Assembly (NCBI GenBank): GCA_012295275.1
Contig: CM022675.1
Coordinates: 13,539,017-13,581,516 of the forward strand
From: Chrysomallon squamiferum
Lineage: Eukaryota; Mollusca; Gastropoda; Neomphalida; Peltospiridae
Length of the DNA: 42,500 bases
Direction: 5' to 3'
The notes under the pieces were generated by a model. That model made no database searches and was not told where the DNA came from. It saw only the letters and a program-made list of their open reading frames with translations. Of this stretch, positions 10,453-21,000 are shown piece after piece. Within the stretch, counting starts at the first letter, position 1, and every line of letters starts with the position of its first letter. The translations under genes were made by a program, and so were the position numbers.

Positions 10453-10690
10453 CGAGTCTAGGCAGTCTGTTTGAAAAGGTCAGAAGAGGACGGGAGGCCA
10501 GTGTGTTGTTTTATTATTCAGGAGAAACACGTTAAACACGGACTTCTGGCTTTTAGACCAAATTGACGTTAACGTTTCTGTCACGTGCAAATCAAAACAG
10601 CCGAAAAAAACGAATGTTGAGTTTTTTAAAACCAGTTTTGACGTTAATGTTTCATTTCGCTGGAAATCTAAATAACGGAACATTCTTTTT
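10453..10690. repeat. Island with an imperfect 75-bp tandem duplication
   Basis: TTGACGTTAA at 10563 and TTGACGTTAA at 10638 mark two diverged 75-bp copies: TTTAGACCAAATTGACGTTA in the first, TTTTAAAACCAGTTTTGACG in the second. The minus strand stays open through both as two 25-residue segments each containing TETLTS or NETLTS. The period equals 25 codons, so a broken coding repeat is possible, but two copies are too few to conclude it. Confidence 0.4.
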
Positions 10691-10842
10691 TTAAAAAAAA
10701 AAAAAAAAAAAATACGGAAAAAAAAAAAACCAAAGAAAGATAAACAACAAAAAAAGAAGAAGAAGAAATACCGAATTATTGTTTCAGTTACGTATATTTA
10801 GAAAATGTATAATTACTGGTATAAAATTCCAGTTTTCCGTTT
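10691..10842. other. A-rich low-complexity spacer
   Basis: A homopolymers to about 10730 and AAG triplets, followed by unique DNA. Nothing recognised. Confidence 0.7.
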
Positions 10843-10895
10843 ATATCTATCTATATCGTTATGTTTATATGTCTGTCTACCTATCTATCTATCTA

Positions 10896-10927
<32 letters not shown>

Positions 10928-10970
10928 TCTATCCATCTATCTATATATATATATATATATATATATATTG
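10843..10970. repeat. (TATC)n/(TCTG)n then (AT)n microsatellite
   Basis: TATC and TCTG tetranucleotides run into an AT dinucleotide tract at about 10942-10968. Confidence 0.95.
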
Positions 10971-11042
10971 ATAGTTATACATATATGTGTGTGTCTATAT
11001 AAGTGCGTATGTCTTTAGTAGTTTCTTTAATTATTTATGTAC

Positions 11043-11694
<652 letters not shown>

Positions 11695-12470
11695 AGTGCA
11701 GCGCCTGGCTACAATAGCGCCTGGCTACAATAGTGTCTGGCTACAATAGCGTCTGGTTACAATAGCGTCTGGATACAACAGCGACTGGCTACAATAGCGT
11801 CTGGTTACAATAGTGTCTGGCTACAATAGCGTCTGAATACAACAGTGTATGGCTACAGTGGTGTCTGGCTACAATAGCGTCTGGTTACAATAGTGTCTGG
11901 CTACAATAGTGTCTGGATACAATAGCGTCTTGATACAACAGTGTCTGGCTACAGTGGTGTCTGGCAACAATAGTGTCTGGCTACAATAGCGTCTGGTTAC
12001 AATAGTGCTTGGTTACAATAGTGTCTGGCTATAATAGCGTCTGGTTACAATAATGTCTGGTTACAATAGTGTCTGGATACAATAGCGTCTTGATACAACA
12101 GTGTCTGGCTACAGTGGTGTCTGGCTACAATAGTGTCTGGCTACAATAGCGTCTGGTTACAATAGTGCTTGGTTACAATAGTGTCTGGCTACAATAGCGT
12201 CTGGCTACAACAGTGTCTGGCTACAATAGCGTCTGGTTACAATAGTGTCTGGTTACAATAGTGTCTGGCTACAATAGTGTCTGGTTACAGTAGTGTCTGG
12301 TTACAATAGCGCCTGGCTACAATAGTGTCTGGTTACAACAGTGCTTGGTTACACCAGTGCTTGGCCACGATTTCGCATGTTTACGAAAGCGGGTAGTTAC
12401 GACAGCGCATGGTTACATCAGTGGTTGGTTACATCAGCGCGTGGTTACGTCAGTGTGTGGTTACATGATG
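11695..12470. repeat. 16-bp minisatellite, unit like TAGTGTCTGGCTACAA
   Basis: About 48 tandem units of 16 bp, with variant positions C/T at TAGYG, C/T/A at GGNTACAA and CTTGG for TCTGG. A 160-bp block (ten units) marked by CGTCTTGATACAACAG at about 11926 is repeated at about 12086, so there is a higher-order duplication. Units at the right edge (about 12355-12470) are far more diverged. The period is not a multiple of three and frames close, so it is not coding. Confidence 0.97.
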
Positions 12471-12780
12471 ACACGTCTGTAATCTAACTGTGGAGTGCAA
12501 TAACGAATTTAATTACAGCTGAAAACGGAAACTGTGACAAATGAAATTGTAACTGTCAATATATCGCCGCTAAAAACAGTGTCAGACAAATCTGTGTCTG
12601 TAACCAGGGATATTTGATTTATGACTTCTGTGACAAACCCGTCATTAGTTCATCTCTTCAAAATATCGAGCTATGAAACAAAATCTCTGGCAGTTATTTC
12701 TCTTCGTGCAAACAGTTTCAAACAGCAAAACGAGTTAAATTAAGAAACAGAACAAAAATGAAGCATTAACTAGATGTCTG
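12471..12780. other. Unique DNA, no gene recognised
   Basis: AT-rich non-repetitive sequence with scattered homeodomain-like TAAT cores and no defensible feature. Confidence 0.5.
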
Positions 12781-13188
12781 TTTTATATATATATATATAT
12801 ATATAAATTTGTGGACTACGATATTATTATATATAACTATATAAAAGGAATGGACACTAGTACAAGACGATTAAAAATGGCATAAATTGTAAACACCGGA
12901 CTATGTGAAAATAAATAAATAAAATAAAATAAATAAAAATGCTTGCAGATAGGATACTAAATACCAGACGATATAAAAAAGAAGAAAAAAAAAAAAAAAA
13001 AAAAAAAAAAAAAGCAATGTAGAAAGCGATTACTATAATAGTACCGGACATTATAAAAATAATTTGCGGATAAAACAGCAATACCGGACCATATAAAACA
13101 GCTTGTGAATTGTACAGCAGCAGCATAACCGGATCCTTAAATAATGTATGGAAAAATAAAATTAATGAAAAAAATAATAAATAACAAA

Positions 13189-13277
<89 letters not shown>

Positions 13278-13292
13278 TTAAGAAGAAGAAGA
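12781..13292. repeat. Low-complexity region: (AT)n, poly(A), (AAAT)n, (AAT)n
   Basis: An AT run at 12783-12806, an A-rich run at 12975-13013, and an AAAT to AAT array at about 13181-13275. Between them, TACCGGAC-like and ATATAAAA words recur (near 12895, 13040 and 13084), a very degenerate repeat of about 45-150 bp spacing. Confidence 0.85.
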
Positions 13293-14130
13293 AAGAAAGA
13301 AAGAAAGCAGGATGCAGTTTGGATAGCAATGCTTACTTCTCGCTGTCTCTGTTTAAAAACTAACAGTTTTTTTTTTTTTTTTCTTCGATATTCTTGTTCT
13401 AGAATGACTTATGTTTTTGCTGTAACCAATAGCAACAAAATAACGGTGCAAAACTGACACAAACAGCTAATTACATTTCATTAAATCCGCAAGTCGCTTT
13501 ATTTTAAGAAAGCGTGTATTGTAACAAATCATAAAAACAGACTTTAAAACAACTGTAATGTAGTTCATTATTAAAAATGTAGAAATAAAAATCTGTAAAC
13601 TCATTTTTTAGAAACAAACCGCAAAAACCGAAATCAAAAGTATCGCGAAAAATACGTTAATCGAAAACAGTTTAGAAAATTACTTAGTTGCCCGCGTGCA
13701 AATAGTCTTTATATTGATTATACATGGTATATAGACATAAGTTATTAATTAAACATTTAGACCGGCCATTGTCCCCTCATAGTCCTCTCCAAGATATTAA
13801 CATAGCCTGATTTTCTTTGTTTTGTTTCTCTTTTCTTTTTCTTTGTTGTTGTTGTTGTTGGTTATTTAAGGGTTTTTTTAAATTATTATTTTCTGCGTGT
13901 ATAGGACTTTCTGTGTGCGTGTCATGGTATGCGGGGTTTTATTTTATTTTTCGTTTTTGTTTTGTTTCACAGGTTTTCATTTTTTGTTGGTATTGCAGTA
14001 ACCGACTGGAATAAGATGAATCGTGGAACAAGGTCAAGGTCAAAAACTGAACGCGTGTACGAATCTGAACGCCTTGTTCTCACAGATTTGATAGTACGAC
14101 AGAAATATGATAGATCAGTCATTGCTCACG
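13293..14130. other. Unique AT-rich DNA with an AGGTCA direct repeat
   Basis: Mostly featureless. AGGTCAAGGTCA at 14031-14042 is a perfect head-to-tail pair of nuclear-receptor half-sites. TTG triplets occur at 13845-13861. Short Phe-rich open frames near 13817-14014 are from T-rich DNA. Confidence 0.45.

Positions 14131-14163
<33 letters not shown>
14131..14163. repeat. (AAT)n microsatellite
   Basis: Eleven AAT triplets. Confidence 0.95.
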
Positions 14164-14166
<3 letters not shown>

Positions 14167-14597
14167 TTACAGTTCACTGAAGACAATTGCTCTGTTCTGA
14201 ACGCAGCTTTCTGAGAAAATTAATCATTTTATAATTTTGTTTATGTCGATGTAATAACGGACATAAAATAACGTTACCTGTTTGTAAAGGAAAGATTATT
14301 GTATTATATTGTATGTTTTTGTAATGTATTGTTATTATAACTGCATTGTACATTGTATTATGCGCTGTGTTATTGTTACTGTGCAGTATTTTCTGTTGTA
14401 CTGTATCGTTATTGTTATTGTAACAGACTGTGCTGAAATGGCTATTGAACAGAATGCTTCTAATATTTTTCCTCATTTTCTTCTTTTCTTTTCTTTCTAT
14501 TTATTATTATTATTTTTATATATATATATTTTTAGGATATTTAGGAATGAATTTTCAATCACAAAATAAAAAAAAAAAAAACAAACAAACAAACGAA
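14164..14597. other. Unique DNA with repeated TATTGTA/GTATTGT words
   Basis: 14290-14425 is rich in overlapping TGTATTGT, TTGTATT and GTTATTGT words, suggesting an old degenerate tandem repeat. Open frames on both strands are short and unrecognised. Confidence 0.45.
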
Positions 14598-14601
14598 CGA
14601 A

Positions 14602-14648
<47 letters not shown>

Positions 14649-14650
14649 AT
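14598..14650. repeat. (AAAT)n microsatellite
   Basis: About thirteen perfect AAAT units just upstream of a splice-acceptor-like tract. Confidence 0.97.
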
Positions 14651-14680
14651 TCCCTTACCTTATACGTTTCTCTCTTTCAG

Positions 14681-14972
14681 GATATCCAGTAAAACATTTA
14701 CTTTGAGTGAAACTTTCTCTGGTTTTTTATTTTTGAAGAAATTATCCATTGAAAACACAAATTCTGGACTCAACAAGTATAACAATCCTGCGTCATTCCG
14801 CATCAAAATCGAGTTGCAATTTTTAACGTTACTCGCTGCAAAACTACGCCAAGTAATACACGGCTGTCGAGATTTCTGCAGACGACAATTTCGTTTCACA
14901 GCTCGAGAATCATCTGACGCTGAAAGCTTTCTGCTCTGGCGTGATTTGTCACGAGGAAAGCGTAGAATGTGA
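14681..14972 (+). other. Best exon-like open frame; possible terminal exon
   Basis: TACGTTTCTCTCTTTCAG ends at 14680 and is a textbook animal 3' splice site. The next base starts a frame open for 96 codons (ISSKTFTLSETFSGFLFLKK near the start, ESSDAESFLLWRDLSRGKRR near the end) that stops at TGA 14970-14972. AATAAA follows at 14980-14985. Composition is ordinary, not repeat-like. Against it: the minus strand is also open for 137 codons here, the 3' UTR would be extremely short, and I recognise no domain, signal peptide or membrane segment. The protein identity is unknown. Confidence 0.25.
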
Positions 14973-15265
14973 GACTCCGAATAAAGCGAAAACAGACAAC
15001 GAAACGAAGAGAAATTGCAGACGCATCCAGGGTTTAACGGAATCGCGACGAAATAACTGGTAATAAGCAACACTATTGCATTCGCCAGCGGTTTTGTCCT
15101 ACACTCGTATCGATTTGTTGATCCGCTAACAGGTAAATCGTAGAACTTTACGTAAGGATTTTACGCCACAGTCGCCAGAAATAGAATCTCTGTGGTGCCA
15201 ACTGATTTGGCGTAGAGAACCGAGAGATTACGAAAATGTCTCCGAATTATTCCGAACATCAAATT
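14973..15265. other. Unique island downstream of exon-like frame
   Basis: Balanced composition with many CG dinucleotides and no tandem repeat. Continuous in character with the preceding block, so the pair (14660-15265) may be a single conserved element rather than an exon plus flank. Confidence 0.35.
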
Positions 15266-15341
15266 CCTTGTTTTTTTTTTTTTTTTTTAATTTTTAATTT
15301 TTATATATTTTTTAAATTATTATAAATACTTTTTTTCTTTT

Positions 15342-15377
<36 letters not shown>

Positions 15378-15470
15378 CTTCTTTCTATCGATTCCTTATG
15401 ATAAATTTCATAAGTAAATGTTGTTTTCGTTGTCTTGCCATTTTTATCATTTTTTTTTTTTTTTTTCTTT
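15266..15470. repeat. T-rich low-complexity DNA
   Basis: T homopolymers at about 15270-15288, 15345-15377 and 15452-15466, separated by AT-rich DNA. Confidence 0.92.
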
Positions 15471-16370
15471 TTAGTCACTCGATTTAATGATCAAACAGTT
15501 CTTTAAAAAGAAACACAACAATTCGGCGTCACGTGATCAGAAGGGAAACATAAGAGTGAGTCAGTGAAGAAGAAGATATTGTGCAGGATCAAAGTTTTAA
15601 TTATAATGTTAAAATTCTTACAGTCTCCTGTCCTAGCAAACAACGAAGACAAAAGTTCATAGACGCACGTTTCTCGAAGTCACATATCTAACGAATCGCT
15701 TTCATACCAATCCAAGTTATCAGCTTTTATCTTCAAGAAAAATTAAAAAATCGAAATATGGAAGAAACTACTTCCAGTAATGTATATCTCTAGTAGTCAA
15801 GTTGTACCAGAAATTTTTTATTTATTTATGTATTTATTTATTGTTGTAGTTGTTGTTTTGTTGTTTTTGTTGTTGTAGATAATGATGTTTGCTTTACCTA
15901 GTTCAGACGATCTTGTATTGATACAATTTTCATTCTGGGATAGATGAAAACAAATACACCTAAATTTATGGCTAGGTAAATCTAGAATTTCAATTTGTTT
16001 GTCAAGTACCTTACATCAGTTTTTCAGTGGATTAAAAAAAAAAAAAAATTAGTTTCAAATGGGTTTCAGATATCTGTAAACTATTTTCTAAATGTTTCCG
16101 AAACTGCAGTAGACTTGGGTCCCAAATGATCCTAAGTGAAGTCGATTTTCTAAATTCTTTCTAGACAGAGAAGAGATAATTTACATAAGCGTTCCTGACA
16201 ATTACACACAATTCTCCAAACACTTGTAAAAATAAAACACAGACTGGATGCCAGTCGCTTGCAAGCTCCAGTCGTTAACTACAGAACAAGTATTTGTGTA
16301 CAAAACCAAGATCACCAAGTAAAGTAATGAATTTTCATTTCTCGTTTAAGTACAATCATAGATGATTCAT
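15471..16370. other. Unique DNA, no gene recognised
   Basis: About 900 bp, mostly AT-rich, with short TTTA and TTG patches near 15820-15880 and an A run near 16035. No frame, splice pair or repeat stands out. Confidence 0.5.
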
Positions 16371-16373
16371 TAA

Positions 16374-16745
16374 CTGTAGATTACTCATCAACACTTTTTT
16401 TATATATATATATATATAACTGTAGATTATTAATCAGCTGATATTAGTTACTGGAGTTCGTTAATATCGTTCGGTTACTGTAGATTATTCATCAACTAGT
16501 TTCAGCACAGATGTGTATTCAATCGTCAACTCCTTTTAAAGGAAATGTAGATTAGAACTGTTCATCAGTCATTAATTATTTTTCAGAGAACTCTAGACGT
16601 TTTCTCCATTCGTTTCAAAACAGTAAAATATAATTCATTAACTTTTCTTTTTCTAAGGGAACTGTAGACAATACATCAACTTTTTCTAAAGGAGCTGTAG
16701 ATAATTCATCAACTTTTTTTCTAAGGGAACTGTGGATTATTCATC
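16374..16745. repeat. Degenerate repeat, core CTGTAGATTATTCATCAAC
   Basis: Core copies start at about 16374, 16420, 16478, 16546, 16662, 16695 and 16730, with a further partial at 16514. Spacing is irregular (45-116 bp) on the left and 33-35 bp on the right, where the linker TTTTTCTAAGGGA is also shared. It is a decayed tandem array that expanded at its right end. Confidence 0.75.
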
Positions 16746-17165
16746 AGCCGGCTTGAAGACAAGCGACCGCTGTTTACCAACACGTTCAGAAGACGGAATC
16801 CACAAACGTGTACAACAAATTTCTGGCATACGAATCCGAAACGACTTCCAGACTAATAAATTAGATTAATAGCAAGAATATGATTTCAGAAAATAGCTCT
16901 TTCGGAGTCGTTTGTTGCGCGTATCGCTTTAATATGTGTCTGTGAGATTGTCTGGAAAAGCTATTGTAAAATCTTCGACCGAATGTTTCCGAGGATTAAT
17001 TGTAACAAAGTCGGGGAATCACGTCAGGGAATTCGCTGTCAAACTCAGGAAAGTTATTCTCTGCCTGTTTGACCTTTGCGTTCTTTTTGTCCTCGCTTCT
17101 TCTTTGAAATATATGTATGGGTGTGTGTGTGTTGAAATTGTGTTAATTTACTACCGGGTTGCTCT
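16746..17165. promoter_or_regulatory. Non-repetitive island, candidate regulatory element
   Basis: Mixed-composition DNA without tandem repeats. It contains TGACCTTTG at 17070-17078 (nuclear-receptor half-site in reverse), a GATTAATTGT homeodomain-type core near 16994 and TCAGGGAATTCGCTGTCA near 17025. An open frame of about 106 codons from 16936 runs into the CAG triplets and has no motif. Confidence 0.25.
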
Positions 17166-17169
17166 CGTC

Positions 17170-17228
17170 ATCATCAACAACACCTGTAGCAACAGCTGCA
17201 GCAGCGACAGCAGCAGCAGCAACAACAG
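17170..17228. repeat. Degenerate CAG/CAA/ATC triplets
   Basis: Short imperfect run of CAG, CAA and GAC triplets. The Ser/Asn translation is not part of a recognisable protein. Confidence 0.7.
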
Positions 17229-17564
17229 CAGAGTACAGAATGGTCAAACGGAGTAAGACACACGAATTAAGATGTAGGTTATGTTCCTCTAAATAGAATT
17301 TCCTGTTTGTCGGTAATTTCTTTCACAGTCTCTGTTCAGAATTGAAACTTTTGTGTTCGTATATCAAGATGCTTTCAGAATTAACGACACCAAAATACGA
17401 TAGGGTATGCAGCTGTCAAACTACGACAACACCCCGTTAGTTACATACACACACTGTGCTGTTATAAATGACGTTTGGGAATAAATACGATCAGATCAAA
17501 TTCTTCACGCAGTAAGTTTGTAAACTGCAGACTGGTATTACGATCAACAACAACAGCAGCTACA

Positions 17565-17700
17565 GCCACATACAGAACGTTCACACCACCACGACAGCAA
17601 ATACAGAGAACGTTCAAACTTCAAAACGACAGCAACACACAGAGTGAATGTTCAAACTACAACGACGGCAACACACAGAAATATCCAGACTACGACTTCA
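17565..17700. repeat. Degenerate 33-38 bp tandem repeat
   Basis: Three to four copies share AACGTTCAAACT and ACGACAGCAA words, with GTTCA at 17579, 17612 and 17650 (spacings 33 and 38). The flanks (17229-17564) are unique DNA in which I see nothing definite. Confidence 0.7.
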
Positions 17701-17789
17701 GAATCTACAAAACGAAGGTTATGCTTCTTCGGAGTTAGCAGACGACCTGCGATTTCGTTTCAAAGTTTCCAAACACAGCATCCCCCGTC

Positions 17790-18065
17790 TGTCTGTCTGT
17801 GTGTCTGTGTGTCTGTACGTCTGTGAGTGATTCTGTCCAAGCAAACAGCACCACGCATTAGTGGTCTGCAGTGAGAGCGGCTGTTTGAGGAATGCTTTAC
17901 GTTAATTACACACCGAGGGTTATGTACCGGCCCGCGCGCAGGATTTTCGCAATCAATAATTCATCCCCGAATATTCTTTTATGCTGCTCGGGATTCCAGG
18001 CGTGGATCCGCCATCGTCATCATCTTGCTTGTTAACTCCTTAATTTGCAAAAACCAGACCTGAAA
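17790..18065. promoter_or_regulatory. GC-balanced island with homeodomain-type cores
   Basis: A short GTCT/GTGT patch (17789-17822) leads into a non-repetitive island containing CGTTAATTACAC, CAATCAATAATTCATC, TTTTATG and CTTAATTTGCAAA, which resemble homeodomain, PBX/MEIS and octamer-like sites, next to a CCGGCCCGCGCGC block. No frame looks coding. The alternation of AT cores with CpG-containing DNA is typical of conserved non-coding elements. Confidence 0.35.
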
Positions 18066-18496
18066 GAAATAAAAAAAAAATAAAAAATTAAAATAAAAAA
18101 TAAAAAAAAGTGTGTGTAAGATTTATTATTTTATTGATTTTATTAAAATAATTTTTAAAAAATATATATGTACACATATCTAAGATTTATTGCTGTAATG
18201 GTTTGTTTGAAAGAAAGATAATAATAATAATTGTAAGATTTATTATGAATTATTATTTTAATGATTATGTTAAAAGAATAATTATAATAAGAAAAAAAGT
18301 TTATGTAAGATTTATTATGTTAATGATTTGATTAAAAGAAAAAAAAAAAAAAATGACTGTATGAATTATTGTTTTAATAATTTCGCGGCAGTGAAACAAA
18401 ACGTGCAAGAATGGTTAGTTGAGAAATCTGGTGGGCAGGAAAAATAATTTATAAATAATTGCTATTTCAAAGATTTGGGAAAACTGAAAGACAGGA
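18066..18496. other. A/T-rich low-complexity spacer
   Basis: A-rich runs and recurring AAGATTTATTAT and TTTAATGATT words at about 18119, 18181, 18236 and 18307. This looks like a decayed repeat with roughly 55-70 bp spacing. Confidence 0.55.
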
Positions 18497-18580
18497 GAAT
18501 GAAAGAAAACAGGAGTAACAGTAACGAAAGTAAGAATGAAAGAAAACAGGAGTAACAGTAACGAAAGTAAGAATGAAAGA
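18497..18580. repeat. 37-bp perfect tandem duplication
   Basis: Two identical 37-bp copies (18497-18533, 18534-18570) beginning GAATGAAAGAAAACAGGAGT, then ten bases of a third. The perfect identity indicates a young duplication. Confidence 0.95.
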
Positions 18581-18624
18581 ACGACACAAAGGAAGAAAGA
18601 ATGGAAGAAACGTTTCGAGGAAGG

Positions 18625-18627
<3 letters not shown>

Positions 18628-18660
<33 letters not shown>

Positions 18661-18661
18661 T
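18628..18661. repeat. (AAC)n microsatellite
   Basis: Eleven AAC triplets. Confidence 0.96.
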
Positions 18662-18864
18662 TCTTCAGTGAAATTAATAATCCTGTCAGTATGATTTATG
18701 ATGGCATCAAGCCTCGTATTATAAAAGTATCATAGTAACCGTGATAAGATCAGTTTTATATTAATAGTCACAGTAACAGTAGTAAGATTAATATTTCAAT
18801 AGTTTCCATAATAACTGCTTTACATTAGTGTTATAACAATAGTCATAGTAAATAGTAATATTAT

Positions 18865-18882
18865 CAGTATTATTATTATTAC

Positions 18883-18913
<31 letters not shown>

Positions 18914-18915
18914 TC

Positions 18916-18956
<41 letters not shown>

Positions 18957-19000
18957 TATTACTATTATTATTATTATTATTATTATTACTATTATTATTA

Positions 19001-19036
<36 letters not shown>

Positions 19037-19165
19037 TTTTATTTACAACTACGACAATTATTCTACTACCACTTCTACTTTTATTATTACTACTTGTAAT
19101 ATTACTACTACTACCACTACTACTACTACTACTATTACTATTATCACCATCACCATCATCATCAT
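18865..19165. repeat. (ATT)n then ACT/ATC trinucleotide array
   Basis: A long ATT array with ACT interruptions (18865-19035), then degenerate ACT/ACC triplets and a short ATC run (19140-19167). Confidence 0.96.
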
Positions 19166-19635
19166 CACATACATACGACAGTCGCTCTCAGACAGACCAA
19201 ACAGCTATCACAATCACAGCACACGTCTTTATTCTCTTTCATCTTCAGTCTTTTCTTCTTCGCTCTTCCACTGACCAAGTTACAGCCGTCTAGCGTGACA
19301 CTCGCGTCCAGTAAGAAAGGTTATTACTCGCCAACGGCCACGACGGCAATGCGACGTGAAGACAAGGTCGTGTCAACAGGAAGCGACCGCCTGCAAGACG
19401 TCGCAAGGTCACATGATTCATTAAGCAAGTGGGGTGCGCGTGCATGATTAACTTGTACGTCAGTACTGTTTATGTACGTCTTTGTCATCGTTGTGACGAA
19501 GGCGGCGTGAAATCTGTTCTTGTTCCGATGATTTCCGTCGTGGGGAAGGTTTGCTGAGCTGATGATGATGAAGTCAGCTTGTTAATGTGGGGAATGTTTA
19601 GTGCCACACAAATACGGTTTTTTTTTTCTATCAGC
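19166..19635. promoter_or_regulatory. GC-balanced island, candidate regulatory element
   Basis: About 450 bp without tandem repeats and rich in CG. Contains CAAGGTCA near 19405 (ERR/NR5-type half-site), GTACGTCAGTAC near 19456, and AGCTGA/TCAGCT arms near 19557-19579. No coding frame. Confidence 0.3.
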
Positions 19636-19780
19636 AAATGTTTTTAATATCAACACGTTTTAATATCAACACGTCTTATTATCAACACTTTGTTGATACT
19701 AGCATGTTTTAATGTCAACGCATTTTGATTTCAACATATTCCTGATATCAAAACGTTTTAATAACATTTTGAAATCAACG
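19636..19780. repeat. Degenerate 16-17 bp repeat, unit like GTTTTAATATCAACAC
   Basis: About eight diverged copies of a TTTTAATATCAACACG-type unit. The unit also contains short inverted matches (TCAACA and TGTTGA). Confidence 0.8.
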
Positions 19781-19916
19781 GTTTCTAGGGGAGAATCTGT
19801 TATGATTCACCAAGCAGATATTTTCAATACTAACCTGTCGTATATACATAGACTGAGTTGCACCTAACATATATATGTCGCGTGGGGCCGGTTAGAACAG
19901 GATATATATACTCACA

Positions 19917-20212
19917 TCCACTCACAGACTCTTACAATCTTTCTCAGCCTTTATCAGTCTTTCTCAATCTCAGTCTTTCTCAATCTTTCTCAGCCTTCCT
20001 CAGCCTAACTCAGCCTATCTCAGACCTTCTCAGCCGATCTCAATCTTTCTCAGCCGTTCTCAGTCTTTCTCAATCTTTCTCAGCCTTTCTCAGTGTTTCT
20101 CGATCTTTCTCAGCCTTCCTCAGCCTATCTCAGACCTTCTCAGCCGTTCTCAATCTTTCTCAGCCTTTCAGTCTATCTCGTAGTCTCTCGCTTTCATTCT
20201 CAACAAGACTTT
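19917..20212. repeat. 10-bp minisatellite, unit like CAGCCTTTCT
   Basis: From 19971 to 20160 the sequence falls into consecutive 10-bp units (CAGCCTTTCT, CAATCTTTCT, CAGACCTTCT and so on). The unit order CAGCCTTCCT, CAGCCTATCT, CAGACCTTCT, CAGCCG, CAATCTTTCT at 19991 recurs at 20111 with one unit missing, giving a 110-120 bp higher-order repeat. The + strand is fully pyrimidine-biased and open as a Ser/Leu/Phe repeat, which I regard as non-coding. Confidence 0.93.
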
Positions 20213-20643
20213 CTCAGCGTGTCACAACGTCTCACGTGCTTTCTCACATCGGGAACAAACTGCAACCTCGACATTTCACAGACGCGTCGCGCGCGCGCAC
20301 GAACTGACGAATGCGCGTACGTAAAGACGACAGCCCGAGAGATCAGTGAGTAACAGTTATGAAGCTCAGTGCTGTTATTAACCCTCGGAAGCCATTAGAT
20401 ATCTGTCCAATCTGCGAGTAATCTGCGCGAGGTTCCGTCCACGGCAAGCAAATCGCTAATAAATTATCTACTCTCGTCTGACGTGTTCCCGACATAACCC
20501 GTTTATCGAGGCTGCCTACGTTCCATTAACGGGGATTTCTGTTGAGTGTCTTAGTCACAGAACTGAGGAAGAGTTAAACAACATCCTTCTTTGGTTTTAG
20601 TCTCTGACATATATTATATATATATATATACAGCATCATTCAC
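20213..20643. promoter_or_regulatory. GC-balanced island, candidate regulatory element
   Basis: A non-repetitive island (CACGTG-like and CGCGCGCG at about 20230-20300, then 20340-20560). Cores include GCTGTTATTAACC, CCATTAGATATCTG and GCTAATAAATTATC, and CCCGTTTATCGAGG. No convincing frame. Character matches the islands at 17790 and 29385. Confidence 0.3.
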
Positions 20644-20663
20644 AGGTCAGAGGTCAGAGGTCG
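20644..20663 (+). promoter_or_regulatory. DR1-type nuclear-receptor element, AGGTCA x3
   Basis: AGGTCA-g-AGGTCA-g-AGGTCG: two perfect half-sites and one with a single mismatch, each separated by one G. This is the exact DR1 consensus bound by RXR, HNF4 and COUP-TF-type receptors. Because the unit is also a 7-bp tandem repeat, chance slippage could have created it. Confidence 0.4.
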
Positions 20664-20800
20664 TATGGGACAGTGCAAGAAGGCAAAGACGAAAATAGAA
20701 AAATCTGTTCGGGTTGACTGTTCGGATCGTAATAGAGAAATACGTGACAGAAAATACTAGTACTTGGAATATATATATACATACATACAGGCATACATTG

Positions 20801-20806
<6 letters not shown>

Positions 20807-20882
<76 letters not shown>
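20807..20882. repeat. (AT)n microsatellite, about 38 units
   Basis: Perfect AT dinucleotides, self-complementary and able to form a cruciform. Flanked on both sides by CATA-type tetranucleotides (20775-20805, 20883-21000). Confidence 0.98.
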
Positions 20883-20885
<3 letters not shown>

Positions 20886-21000
20886 TGCATAGACGCAAAA
20901 AAAAGGATAAACGGACAGACGCACACATGCATACGCGGACACGGACACACACATATACACACAGACACGTATATATACATCCATGCATACATAAATCTAT

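Noticed and set aside
11695-12470. CRISPR-like array
   Set aside because: Units are contiguous 16-bp tandem copies with no unique spacers of constant length. The context is eukaryotic.
19858-20307. 149-codon Ser/Leu/Phe repeat protein
   Set aside because: The 10-bp DNA period is not a codon multiple, and the repeat is visible in every frame. DNA-level duplication explains it.
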